Assembly (NCBI GenBank): GCA_001412365.1
Contig: LKUE01000045.1
Span: forward strand, 1 to 6,085
Source: Desulfuromonas sp. SDB
GTDB lineage: Bacteria; SDB-A
DNA: 6,085 bases
Reading direction: 5' to 3'
Positions 1-6,085 of the stretch are shown piece by piece. The notes below the pieces were generated by a model, which did no database searches, had not been told where the DNA came from, and saw only the letters and a list, made by a program, of their open reading frames with translations. How positions within the stretch are numbered: the first letter of the stretch is position 1; each line of letters starts with the position of its first letter. Both the position numbers and the translations under genes were made by a program.

Positions 1-1357
1 CAATCATATAATCTATAAGAGAAAAAAACTGCTTTTCAGTTATTTTGGAAAAACAGTAAATATTCTTTAAAATTTTCCACGCATCTTGTGGGGAAATACC
101 ATTATTTTGAAGACTTAAGCAGATCAACTGATGTGCCATAATATGAAAAGCTTTTGTTGGAAATTTTATAAATTCAGATATTTTCTTAACTCCTAAATTA
201 ACAACTGCAGTTAATAGCAATATATCTTCTGTTGAAAGGCATAAGCCTTTAAAAGATTGAATTGACCCTTTTCTTCTTCCTGTTCTTCCAACTCTTTGTA
301 AAAACGAACTAGAGCTGGCTAAAGATCCAACTTGAAAAACAGAATCAAGATCTCCAATATCAATACCCAACTCCAGTGTTGATGTACTAATAATACTATC
401 TATTCCACTTTCAAGATCTTTCTTCATGTTAATTCTTTTTTCAGCTTCTTCCCTATAATATTTACTTACAGAAGAATGATGAGTTCTAACTTTAAGTGGG
501 ATTTTTGTTCTCAGAGAATAATTTCTTTTATTTAACATTTCTGCAATTTTCTCAGTAAAGGTTCTTGATTGTGCAAAAACAATTGATTTCTTGTTAAATA
601 ATGATAAATATAACAATTCAATAAGTCTATTTAATGAATAGGTTCTGGGGGATCCTGGTTTTTCTTTTAACTCATTGAAAAATATCACACTATAATCATA
701 ATTTTTCTGTTTTGTTTCTATAACTTCAACAATTTGACCTTTGTCTCTTTTTTTCCCAGCTAACCATGATAGCATGTCCTCAGGGTTTCCAATTGTTGCT
801 GAAACAGCTATTCTCTGGGGTTTAATCTTTGCAAACCATTCAAGTCTTTCAATCACAGATATTAAATGAGATCCTCTATCACTTGATGCAAAATTATGTG
901 CTTCATCAATAATAATTACTTCAAGATTTTTAAAGTAAAGTTCCCAGCCAGATTTTCTTAATAAAATTGCCTCTAAAGATTCCGGTGTGGTTAATAGTAA
1001 TTGAGAAGGGATTTTAAGTTCATTGATTTTCTTTTTCTGTCCAACATCGCCATGCCATTTAAAACTATGTAAGCCACATGCTTCTGAATATTTTTTTGCT
1101 CTTATTTCAATATCATTCAACAATGCTTTCAAGGGAGCTAGATATAATATCTGAACTGAATTTGTTTTCTTTTTTGCAATTTTAGTTAAACTTGGAAATA
1201 ATACTGCTTCTGTTTTACCTCCAGCAGTAGGGGCAACAATAATACAATCTGATCCTTCCAATATTATCGGTAATGATTTTTTTTGTATTTCTGTTAATTG
1301 CTGCCAATTTTTTTCTACTATTAATTTTCTTAATCCTGGATTTAATTGTTTTAAAAT
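1..1357 (-). CDS. Lhr-like superfamily 2 DEAH helicase (BrxHI-like), C-terminus cut by window edge
   Basis: This is an ATP-dependent DNA helicase or translocase of the Lhr-like branch of superfamily 2; 452 codons are visible and the frame stays open to the left edge. Motifs in order are: a Q-motif-like LTEIQ near the start; motif I APTAGGKT (1211-1234); DEAH box (896-907); motif III SATIGN (785-802); motif IV SIVFAQSR; motif V STLELGIDIGDLD; and motif VI QRVGRTGRR (272-298). SATIGNPE and STLELGIDIGD are typical of Lhr, and APTAGGKTEA resembles the BREX helicase BrxHI as I remember it. Part of the helical region after the second RecA domain is present. The gene directly follows the BrxD-like ATPase, as brxHI follows brxD in type 2 and 6 BREX, so a role in phage defence or DNA surveillance is inferred. 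The start is odd: the frame is closed by TGA at 1372-1370 and has no ATG, GTG or TTG before the Q motif. ATT at 1357 is given because AAGGGA lies 7 bases upstream. The alternative is ATG at 1373 with a one-base frameshift. The helicase call is secure; the start is not. Confidence 0.88.
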   Translation of the reverse strand, partial: MLKQLNPGLRKLIVEKNWQQLTEIQKKSLPIILEGSDCIIVAPTAGGKTEAVLFPSLTKIAKKKTNSVQILYLAPLKALLNDIEIRAKKYSEACGLHSFKWHGDVGQKKKINELKIPSQLLLTTPESLEAILLRKSGWELYFKNLEVIIIDEAHNFASSDRGSHLISVIERLEWFAKIKPQRIAVSATIGNPEDMLSWLAGKKRDKGQIVEVIETKQKNYDYSVIFFNELKEKPGSPRTYSLNRLIELLYLSLFNKKSIVFAQSRTFTEKIAEMLNKRNYSLRTKIPLKVRTHHSSVSKYYREEAEKRINMKKDLESGIDSIISTSTLELGIDIGDLDSVFQVGSLASSSSFLQRVGRTGRRKGSIQSFKGLCLSTEDILLLTAVVNLGVKKISEFIKFPTKAFHIMAHQLICLSLQNNGISPQDAWKILKNIYCFSKITEKQFFSLIDYMI

Positions 1358-1373
1358 TTTAAATTCCCTTCAT
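1358..1373 (-). promoter_or_regulatory. Translation start region of the helicase, with two competing readings
   Basis: On the minus strand AAGGGA (1370-1365) resembles a Shine-Dalgarno site and lies 7 bases before ATT (1357-1355), the first possible non-standard start in the helicase frame. An ATG at 1373-1371 lies 3 bases after the ATPase stop but hits TAA after four codons. Removing one G from the GGG run (1368-1366) would join this ATG to the helicase frame and give an N-terminus reading MKEFKILKQL. The sequence alone cannot decide between the two. Either way the layout implies translational coupling to the upstream ATPase gene. Confidence 0.45.
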
Positions 1374-1376
1374 TTT

Positions 1377-4268
1377 TCAATCCAATATTGTATTAACTTG
1401 ATTAAAATTTTCTTTATTAGTCAATGAAATTCGAAAAAGTTCATTGTAAGATAAATCTGGATTTTCTTCGCAAAGATCGAGAATATTAATAAGTTCTCTT
1501 AAAATCGGTCTTGGTTTTCTACTAACAGTATCATCACCAAAAGAAGTCCATTCCCGAACCAAGTTCTTTAGACTTTCATCTGGCAATCTTGTTTTACTAT
1601 CCCAGCTATAAGCAACTCCATGTATATCTCTAATTTTACTGGTTACCCGAAATAATTTTTCATGATCAAGACCTTCAAGATTAATAACCGGTTGCCTTAA
1701 ACTTATCACCCCATCTGGAGTATTGGGGGAAATGATTCGTTCTGCTAATGCTTCATAACTCTTTAAGCCAGCTCTATCATCTTCAAAAAACATATCTGTT
1801 CCCGTAAAAATCAACAAACATCCTGGAAATCCATTTTTTCCAGATTCATCAATTAGTAGTCTTAAAATTTCTAAAGCTTGCTCTCTTTGTCTGGTTTGTG
1901 GGAATCGACGTATAAGTTCCAATTCATCAACGATTAAAAGTAATCCTTCATATCTAGTACCTTTAATAAGTTCTATTAAAGCTCTGATCCTGGGGAAAAC
2001 CTGGTTTGATTCCAAACATCCTTTTACACCTATTGTGTGTAAATTGCGACCTGATATCGTTTTACTACCATTTAACCAAGCAATAGCAATAGAAGCAGTT
2101 ACTTGATCTCCATTACTTCTAGCTTTATAAAAGGCTCTTAAAGCGGGTGCAAAACCAGGATCTAAATCAGAGAAATAAGATAATTCTCCCTCAACACGCT
2201 TTTCAACAAGAGAAGTTAATTTTTGTAAATTCTCGTTATTGATAGCAGATAAATTCTCAATTTTTGCTGTCTTTTTATGAATATTCAACAACCAGGATTC
2301 AATTATATCTACTAATGCACTGGAATCTCTTTTCTCTGATGTCCTAAGCCCATTGATTAAACCTGAATAAAAAATAGGCAAATCAGATAGTGGTTGATCT
2401 GGTCCAATATTAACTGTAGAGGTAGTGAATTTTTTATTAACAGCTTGTTCTCTTAGCCAGGAACATAAAAAAGTTTTTCCTGAACCATAAGGACCTTTAA
2501 TAAATTTGAAGGGTGATTTATTTTTTGCTTCTTCAAGCAATTCTAATAAATGTTGTCTTTGTTTTTTTTGTCCAATTACTAGAAGGTCTAAATTTTTATC
2601 AGGTACAACTCCCTGTCTAAGTGCATCAATAACATCTCTTGCTGATCTTAATTCAATCTTTTTTTCTTCGCTTATAAATTCACCTGCCCATTCATATATA
2701 TTTATACTTCTGACGCTTCTGATATTTAACGGATTCTTATTCATATTTTTTAATTTATTTGTCATTTCAGACATATGAGCTTTAATCAAAAACCATCCTA
2801 ATCCATGTCTGGAGCTTGCTCTTTCAATATCATGTTCTGTTAGTGATCTAGTTTCTTTAATCAAAGATAAAATTATTTTTTCATCTTCATCTAATTCAGG
2901 AAAATCTTTTGAAATTTCCATGTATCCCTTGGGTTTATCAATTCTAGTTTTAGTAATTATTGGTGATTCAAACTTTTCTTTCTCTAGTTCATCTTTTACT
3001 CCCTTAGCTTCCATACTTGCTTCTTGATCTTGTTCAACTGCTTTTAAAGTTGCTTCATTGAACAATGTCGATGCTCCTTCAATAAGTCTTTCAATTAATT
3101 CCCTTTTAACACCAGACACTCTAATGTTTAATTTTTTACAAAGCTCTGATAAATCAATTCTTCTTAACTTGTTCAATAATGTTCTTTCCGACCAGGGACT
3201 ATCAATTAATCTATTTACTTTTTCTTCTTTAGTTCCACTGGTTTTCAAAAAACTTTGCGATAAAATATCATATAGTTGATCATTTGTTAGATTTAAAAGT
3301 AGTTTAGAAAAAACATCATTAGTAATTTCTCTTTCTTCAGGATTTTCTGGAAATGGTGATTGAATTTCAACTTCTTTTTCTTCTATCAAATCCTTTTTAT
3401 TATCATAAAATTCAATTATATTTGAGATAACTTCTACTTTAGTACCAGAAACTTGTATTCCGTTATCTCTACAAAAATCTCTTAACTCATCAATATGAAG
3501 TGTATATAAAAATTCATTAGGCGGAATTAGAGAATCTAATACAGTTTGAGTTTTTTGTTCTTTATTACCACTTACTGGTAATCCGATTTTTTCCAGAACT
3601 CTATGTATTTGATTCCTTTTAATAGAAGATAGTAATCTAAAATAATCATTTCTTCCTAATTCAATTCCCCAAGCTCTACGAATTTGTACTGCTACTTCTT
3701 CTGCAATAACATAATTGTTTTGATAAGTTAGAACTAAACCTGTAATTAAAAGATGATTTCTTGCTGAAATATAAGCATTTGCTTGATCCCAAAGTCTTCT
3801 TACATCCGGATGATGCTCTAATAATAAATGCTCTCTGGTCCAAATATTTAATTCTTTTCGCAAAGTTTCAAGTAAAAAAGCTTCACTTCGATCAATTTTA
3901 TTTTCATGTTCCCATGCATTTTTTAAAACATTTAAATATAATTGATAATTCTTACCTGGGGTTAATCCACTGCCTGTATCTGCTTTTCTAGTCATTTCCT
4001 TAGTTAATTTAAGAACATTTTCTTGAAAACCTTCAATCGGTAACAAATAATTTTCAGCGTCCAGTAATATTCTTATAAAAGCATAAGTTGGTGGCCTAGA
4101 AGGAGCTAACGCACCGGCAACATAAGTCAAAGAACTTAAAGCTGCTGAAATTTCTTGAATTATTATATTTCTGGGGAGTCTTAAATTAGCAGATTCATCA
4201 ACTTTATCTGTTGATAATTGATCAATAGTGGCATCTGAATATTTATCTAGAATTTCAAGAATCTTCAT
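1377..4268 (-). CDS. BrxD-like (DUF2791) P-loop ATPase with TerB-like and four SAP-like N-terminal modules
   Basis: The protein has 963 residues. At the C-terminus (about 540-963) is a P-loop NTPase domain of the DUF2791 / BrxD type. It enters through an SARDVIDALRQGV segment, has Walker A GPYGSGKT (592-599), Walker B LLLIVDELE (D781, E782), then a sensor-like FTGTDMFFEDD (821-831) and SYEALAERI (837-845). The YGSGKTF, DELE and TGT..FF spacing fits the family. N-terminal to it lie a helical region with a TerB-like stretch (about 105-152), four SAP-like motifs (217-398) and an acidic linker. A helical segment (about 455-528) follows that could be a TerB-C-like or winged-helix domain. SAP motifs usually bind AT-rich DNA, so a DNA-bound cytoplasmic ATPase that works with the helicase next door is inferred. 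BREX BrxD proteins are normally much shorter, as I recall, so the front half is an added module. ATG at 4268 is preceded by AAGGAG at 7 bases; the stop is TGA. The preceding membrane-protein gene ends 48 bases upstream. The ATPase class is secure; a BREX role is inferred from context. Confidence 0.9.
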   Translation of the reverse strand: MKILEILDKYSDATIDQLSTDKVDESANLRLPRNIIIQEISAALSSLTYVAGALAPSRPPTYAFIRILLDAENYLLPIEGFQENVLKLTKEMTRKADTGSGLTPGKNYQLYLNVLKNAWEHENKIDRSEAFLLETLRKELNIWTREHLLLEHHPDVRRLWDQANAYISARNHLLITGLVLTYQNNYVIAEEVAVQIRRAWGIELGRNDYFRLLSSIKRNQIHRVLEKIGLPVSGNKEQKTQTVLDSLIPPNEFLYTLHIDELRDFCRDNGIQVSGTKVEVISNIIEFYDNKKDLIEEKEVEIQSPFPENPEEREITNDVFSKLLLNLTNDQLYDILSQSFLKTSGTKEEKVNRLIDSPWSERTLLNKLRRIDLSELCKKLNIRVSGVKRELIERLIEGASTLFNEATLKAVEQDQEASMEAKGVKDELEKEKFESPIITKTRIDKPKGYMEISKDFPELDEDEKIILSLIKETRSLTEHDIERASSRHGLGWFLIKAHMSEMTNKLKNMNKNPLNIRSVRSINIYEWAGEFISEEKKIELRSARDVIDALRQGVVPDKNLDLLVIGQKKQRQHLLELLEEAKNKSPFKFIKGPYGSGKTFLCSWLREQAVNKKFTTSTVNIGPDQPLSDLPIFYSGLINGLRTSEKRDSSALVDIIESWLLNIHKKTAKIENLSAINNENLQKLTSLVEKRVEGELSYFSDLDPGFAPALRAFYKARSNGDQVTASIAIAWLNGSKTISGRNLHTIGVKGCLESNQVFPRIRALIELIKGTRYEGLLLIVDELELIRRFPQTRQREQALEILRLLIDESGKNGFPGCLLIFTGTDMFFEDDRAGLKSYEALAERIISPNTPDGVISLRQPVINLEGLDHEKLFRVTSKIRDIHGVAYSWDSKTRLPDESLKNLVREWTSFGDDTVSRKPRPILRELINILDLCEENPDLSYNELFRISLTNKENFNQVNTILD
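3075..3620 (-). repeat. Four SAP-like motifs arranged as a duplicated pair within the ATPase
   Basis: Residues 217-398 contain four helix-turn-helix units with the core hydrophobic-x-x-V/T-S-G-x-K: GLPVSGNK (229-236), GIQVSGTK (270-277), LKTSGTK (341-347) and NIRVSGVK (381-388). This glycine-lysine turn between two helices marks SAP domains. The serine-glycine pairs are 41 residues apart within the first pair, 41 within the second, and 70 between the pairs. The two pairs align without gaps, which suggests that a two-SAP unit was duplicated as a block. The individual SAP calls rest on motif recognition and are moderately certain. Confidence 0.7.
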
Positions 4269-4275
4269 TTTGATT

Positions 4276-4281
4276 CTCCTT
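4276..4281 (-). promoter_or_regulatory. Ribosome binding site of the BrxD-like ATPase
   Basis: AAGGAG on the minus strand ends 7 bases before the ATG at 4268, which fixes that start. The 48-base gap to the preceding stop codon is AT-rich. I see no clear terminator hairpin in it, so read-through from the membrane-protein gene is likely. An extra promoter in the AT-rich gap cannot be excluded. Confidence 0.8.
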
Positions 4282-4316
4282 ATTTATCTTTGTTTTATAT
4301 ATTAAATCTATATCTT

Positions 4317-5972
4317 CTATCTCAAATCACCGGCAAATCTTCTAAGTGAGCATAAATCGTATATTTCTATTATCTCCTGGAACACTTTCAGGTCGTTGGA
4401 GGACAGTTGGTAGGAGTCCCTACCCTGGGATCCCCAGTAGATTACCCATACTTCTGAACCAGTGGCAATTTTCCGGATCAGAGATTCCTGACCGGAAATG
4501 TCCACCCATTCGGAAACTCCGTAACCGGTGGGATCCTGATTTACATTACTGGGGCTGAGAGGAAAATCGTATTCAGTCCCATCCACTTTTATGGTAATCT
4601 TCTCCAGAAACAGCCAGTCGGAGAGATTGTATCCCACTCTCAGCAAAAGCCATTTATCCATGGCGCTTTTCAATCCTATATAGGGATAACACATATGTCT
4701 TCGAGAATTGACGTAAACTGGTGAATTATTATGCTTTACCCAAATAATATTCAACGCCTCCTCTTCGTCAATCCTCATTCTATACTTCAAGGTCTGAAAT
4801 CTTCGGTCCTGATTTATACTGTCCTGTCTTACCGCCCGGGCGATGCTGTCCTGAACTCTAATTTGCTCTAAGCTGTCCTCAATCCTTTTTTGCTCCAGAC
4901 TTTCCAATCTCAAGCTTTCCGCCTTCATCAAGGTTGAAAAACTATCCGGATTGTGAATCTCCAGACTGTCTAAAAATGCCTGATAAAGTCTAACTTGCGC
5001 TAAGCTGTCCTCTATCCTAACCTGGCGGATGCTGTCCTGATACTTCGCCCTTCTCTGCTCTTGTTCCCTTCTCGCTTTATTCTCGCAACTATTGACAATT
5101 ACTGAGAAAATTGTACACAAACTGACAGCTCCAACTATACAGATAATTACAATTATCATCGCCAGATTAGAAGTGGTCATCCTGGGCATTTTCGGTCTCG
5201 GTCCTTTCTCTCCTGCCTTCTTCCACTGATCTAACTTATTCAGATAAGTTACTTTCTTGTTGTAATAAGATTTTTGCCTGCTGATATACCGGTTAAAGCT
5301 GGTCTTGATATTTTGTTTGAGAAAATCAGAGGTAATGCTTACTTCTTTTTGAAACTTAAAGTTATTAATACTGATCAGTTTCAAAAAATCAAGAATTTCC
5401 CGGGTGAAATCAATGTCCTCTTCGTAAAACTTCTCCAGTTCCTTATATGCCTGAAGGTATTTAACTGAATTTTCCTGGAACAATCTTTTTTCATTTAAAA
5501 TATTTGGAGACTGGGTTATCTGCTTCCGGTCGAAAACAAAAAATCTTTCCTTTCCCCGGTTAAGCAATGAACGTAATTTTTCATATACTTCTGATCTGAC
5601 CTTTTCCTGCTCCACTGGATCGTAGAGTTCAACTACTTTTTTAAAACATTGAATGGACTCGGAAGTTCTGAGGTTCTCCCTGGTTGAAATTAAGAAAGTG
5701 GTTTCCGCCTTTCCCAGCCAGGCGTCTTTTGATTTAATGTTAATTTCCAGATAGCGGTTGTAGTAGTCCAGGGCTTCTCTGTAGTTGCCAAAATCCTTGG
5801 CTGAATCGGCAAGCTTGAGCAGATTTTCTTTTTTTACCGAATCAGCTCCTCCCAGGACCTCTTTTACAATGATCTTGGTCCCGCAGTACATGCAGGAAAC
5901 GACATCTTTATCTTCGGGCAGCTGGAGTTCTCCTCCGCAGCTAGGGCATTTTGCCGGTCTAAATTTAGACAT
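4317..5972 (-). CDS. Zinc-ribbon, TPR and single-membrane-span protein with charged D-S repeats and a conserved C-terminal domain
   Basis: The protein has 551 residues from ATG at 5972 and ends at TAG. I do not recognise a named family for the whole protein. In order it shows: an N-terminal zinc ribbon with CxxC pairs (C9/C12 and C27/C30); one or two TPR-like helix pairs (about 47-116), including NYREALDYYNRYLEI; a long helical region; and a basic proline-containing segment just before a hydrophobic span (about 269-294). After the span come nine-residue D-S-I/L repeats (about 312-390), probably a charged helix or coiled coil. A C-terminal domain (about 399-536) follows, rich in aromatic residues, with WVKHNNSPVYVN, WLFLEKITIKVDG and SEWVDI. 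Related C-terminal segments occur in bacterial lipoproteins and membrane proteins, as far as I recall; their function is unknown to me. With no signal peptide, the zinc ribbon and TPR region are probably cytoplasmic and the repeats and C-terminal domain outside, consistent with the basic residues before the span. A sensor or scaffold is possible. Codon use is more GC-rich than in the two following genes. A GTG at 5999 would add nine residues but lacks a good ribosome site. Confidence 0.88.
   Translation of the reverse strand: MSKFRPAKCPSCGGELQLPEDKDVVSCMYCGTKIIVKEVLGGADSVKKENLLKLADSAKDFGNYREALDYYNRYLEINIKSKDAWLGKAETTFLISTRENLRTSESIQCFKKVVELYDPVEQEKVRSEVYEKLRSLLNRGKERFFVFDRKQITQSPNILNEKRLFQENSVKYLQAYKELEKFYEEDIDFTREILDFLKLISINNFKFQKEVSITSDFLKQNIKTSFNRYISRQKSYYNKKVTYLNKLDQWKKAGEKGPRPKMPRMTTSNLAMIIVIICIVGAVSLCTIFSVIVNSCENKARREQEQRRAKYQDSIRQVRIEDSLAQVRLYQAFLDSLEIHNPDSFSTLMKAESLRLESLEQKRIEDSLEQIRVQDSIARAVRQDSINQDRRFQTLKYRMRIDEEEALNIIWVKHNNSPVYVNSRRHMCYPYIGLKSAMDKWLLLRVGYNLSDWLFLEKITIKVDGTEYDFPLSPSNVNQDPTGYGVSEWVDISGQESLIRKIATGSEVWVIYWGSQGRDSYQLSSNDLKVFQEIIEIYDLCSLRRFAGDLR
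4803..5039 (-). repeat. Imperfect nine-residue D-S-I/L repeats in the membrane protein
   Basis: After the transmembrane span the protein repeats a nine-residue unit close to x-D-S-I/L-x-Q-V/I-R-I. The clearest copies are QDSIRQVRI, EDSLAQVRL, EDSLEQIRV, QDSIARAVR and QDSINQDRR. The aspartates of the first two are 9 residues apart, and so are those of the last three. Looser ESL and DSL copies lie between. At DNA level this appears on the plus strand as recurring GCTGTCCT words. The charged, heptad-breaking pattern suggests an extended helix or stalk outside the membrane. Confidence 0.75.
5091..5168 (-). other. Codons for the single transmembrane segment of the membrane protein
   Basis: About 26 uncharged residues (NLAMIIVIICIVGAVSLC and the following stretch) form one membrane span. 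It is flanked by a basic KGPRPKMPR-type segment before it and a charged ENKARREQEQRR-type segment after it. The basic residues on the N-terminal side are consistent with the N-terminus in the cytoplasm, but the C-terminal flank is also charged, so the topology is inferred and not certain. Confidence 0.8.
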
Positions 5973-5977
5973 CTTCT

Positions 5978-5982
5978 CTCCT
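5978..5982 (-). promoter_or_regulatory. Ribosome binding site that sets the membrane-protein start at 5972
   Basis: AGGAG on the minus strand lies 5 bases before the ATG at 5972-5970. The zinc ribbon begins eight residues after that methionine. The upstream in-frame GTG at 5999 has only AT-rich or unrelated sequence before it, so the ATG is preferred. Confidence 0.8.
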
Positions 5983-6000
5983 ATAAAATTTTTTACCACT

Positions 6001-6013
6001 GTTAAATATTAAC
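6001..6013. promoter_or_regulatory. Small dyad in the leader of the membrane-protein gene
   Basis: GTTAAATATTAAC has 5-base arms (GTTAA and TTAAC) around a 3-base centre and ends 28 bases before the ATG. It could be part of an operator or overlap a -10 element (TAATAT on the minus strand, with no convincing -35). Short AT dyads arise easily by chance, so this is weak. Confidence 0.25.
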
Positions 6014-6019
6014 CTCAGA

Positions 6020-6064
6020 TAAACACAGCTAAACACTGTACCCCCCTTCTCCCCTAACACTGAT
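6020..6064. repeat. Three copies of a TAA(A)CAC-type 10-base repeat upstream of the membrane-protein gene
   Basis: On the plus strand TAAACACAGC (6020-6029) and TAAACACTGT (6030-6039) are adjacent, one helical turn apart. A third, TAACACTGAT (6055-6064), follows after 15 bases, and a degenerate TACCACTG lies at 5994-6001. Such phased direct repeats upstream of a gene can be activator or repressor sites. No partner regulator is visible, and the region is cut by the window edge. Confidence 0.35.
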
Positions 6065-6077
6065 CCCTTCCCCTCCC
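6041..6077 (-). other. G-rich strand with five G-runs in the upstream region
   Basis: Read on the minus strand, 6077-6041 holds G-runs of 3, 4, 3, 4 and 6 bases with spacers of 1, 2, 10 and 4 bases. This could fold as a G-quadruplex with one long loop, in the DNA or in a leader RNA if transcription starts upstream of it. It stands out because the rest of the leader is AT-rich. No function is shown by the sequence. Confidence 0.4.
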
Positions 6078-6085
6078 AAAGTGAA

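Noticed and set aside
1259-1261. TTG at 1261 as the helicase start
   Set aside because: It is the first TTG in frame, but it would remove the LTEIQ Q-motif region just upstream, which is part of the helicase core, and I see no strong ribosome site before it.
1278-1300. A-runs of 8 and 7 bases on the minus strand early in the helicase as programmed slippage sites
   Set aside because: The frame continues correctly through both with sensible helicase sequence, and no alternative frame product is apparent. Such runs are expected in an AT-rich, lysine-rich gene.
2506-2778. Plus-strand open frame of 90 codons opposite the ATPase gene
   Set aside because: It lies wholly antisense to the linker and Walker A region of a well-supported gene, has low-complexity Phe/Ser/Leu content, and shows no recognisable domain. 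The same holds for the plus-strand frames at 3058-3279, 3761-3991, 4346-4558, 5274-5468 and 5785-6012.
4409-4437. Two adjacent inverted repeats (GGTAGG...CCTACC and CTGGG...CCCAG) resembling an attenuator or terminator
   Set aside because: They lie inside the coding sequence about 90 bases before the stop and have no following T-run on the minus strand. They also coincide with codons of a conserved-looking WGSQGRDSY stretch, so chance pairing in GC-rich codons is the simpler explanation.
5973-5999. GTG at 5999 as the start of the membrane protein
   Set aside because: It would add nine residues, but AGGAG sits correctly only for the ATG at 5972, and the zinc ribbon begins shortly after that methionine.

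Overview
The window carries three genes, all on the minus strand, read from the right edge to the left: a 551-residue membrane protein (5972 down to 4317), a 963-residue P-loop ATPase (4268 down to 1377), and a superfamily 2 helicase that starts near 1357-1373 and runs off the left edge. No RNA gene, CRISPR array, insertion sequence or plus-strand gene could be supported. No non-coding stretch exceeds about 115 bases.

Organism: bacterial, AT-rich. The first two genes have clear Shine-Dalgarno sites (AGGAG, AAGGAG). The first gene has repeated D-S-I/L units after its membrane segment, a pattern I associate with Bacteroidota and other members of the FCB group. Good Shine-Dalgarno sites are less usual in Bacteroidota proper, so a relative or candidate phylum of that group is possible. 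This placement is a weak inference.

Region 1-1357 is an Lhr-like DEAH helicase, partial. Region 1377-4268 is an ATPase with the DUF2791 / BrxD type of P-loop domain at its C-terminus. A TerB-like helical domain and four SAP-like DNA-binding motifs precede that domain. In type 2 and type 6 BREX phage-defence loci, brxD (ATPase) is followed by brxHI (Lhr-like helicase), and the same order is seen here. None of the hallmark BREX genes (pglX, pglZ, brxC) lies in the window, so this could be the edge of a BREX-like locus or a separate two-gene DNA-surveillance module. The two genes are almost certainly translated together, with 3 to 19 bases between them.

Region 4317-5972 encodes a zinc-ribbon / TPR / single transmembrane / charged-repeat protein with a conserved-looking C-terminal domain. 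It is visibly richer in G+C than the other two genes (32 of 60 at 4801-4860 against 13 of 60 at 2701-2760). It sits 48 bases upstream of the ATPase in the same direction and may share its transcript. The composition break suggests that the ATPase-helicase pair arrived separately. Region 5973-6085 is the leader of this gene, with short direct repeats, a dyad and a G-rich strand.

The most notable points are the unusual TerB-SAP-BrxD fusion, the ungapped duplication of a two-SAP unit, and the lack of any ATG, GTG or TTG at the expected start of the helicase. One base too many in a GGG run would explain that last point.
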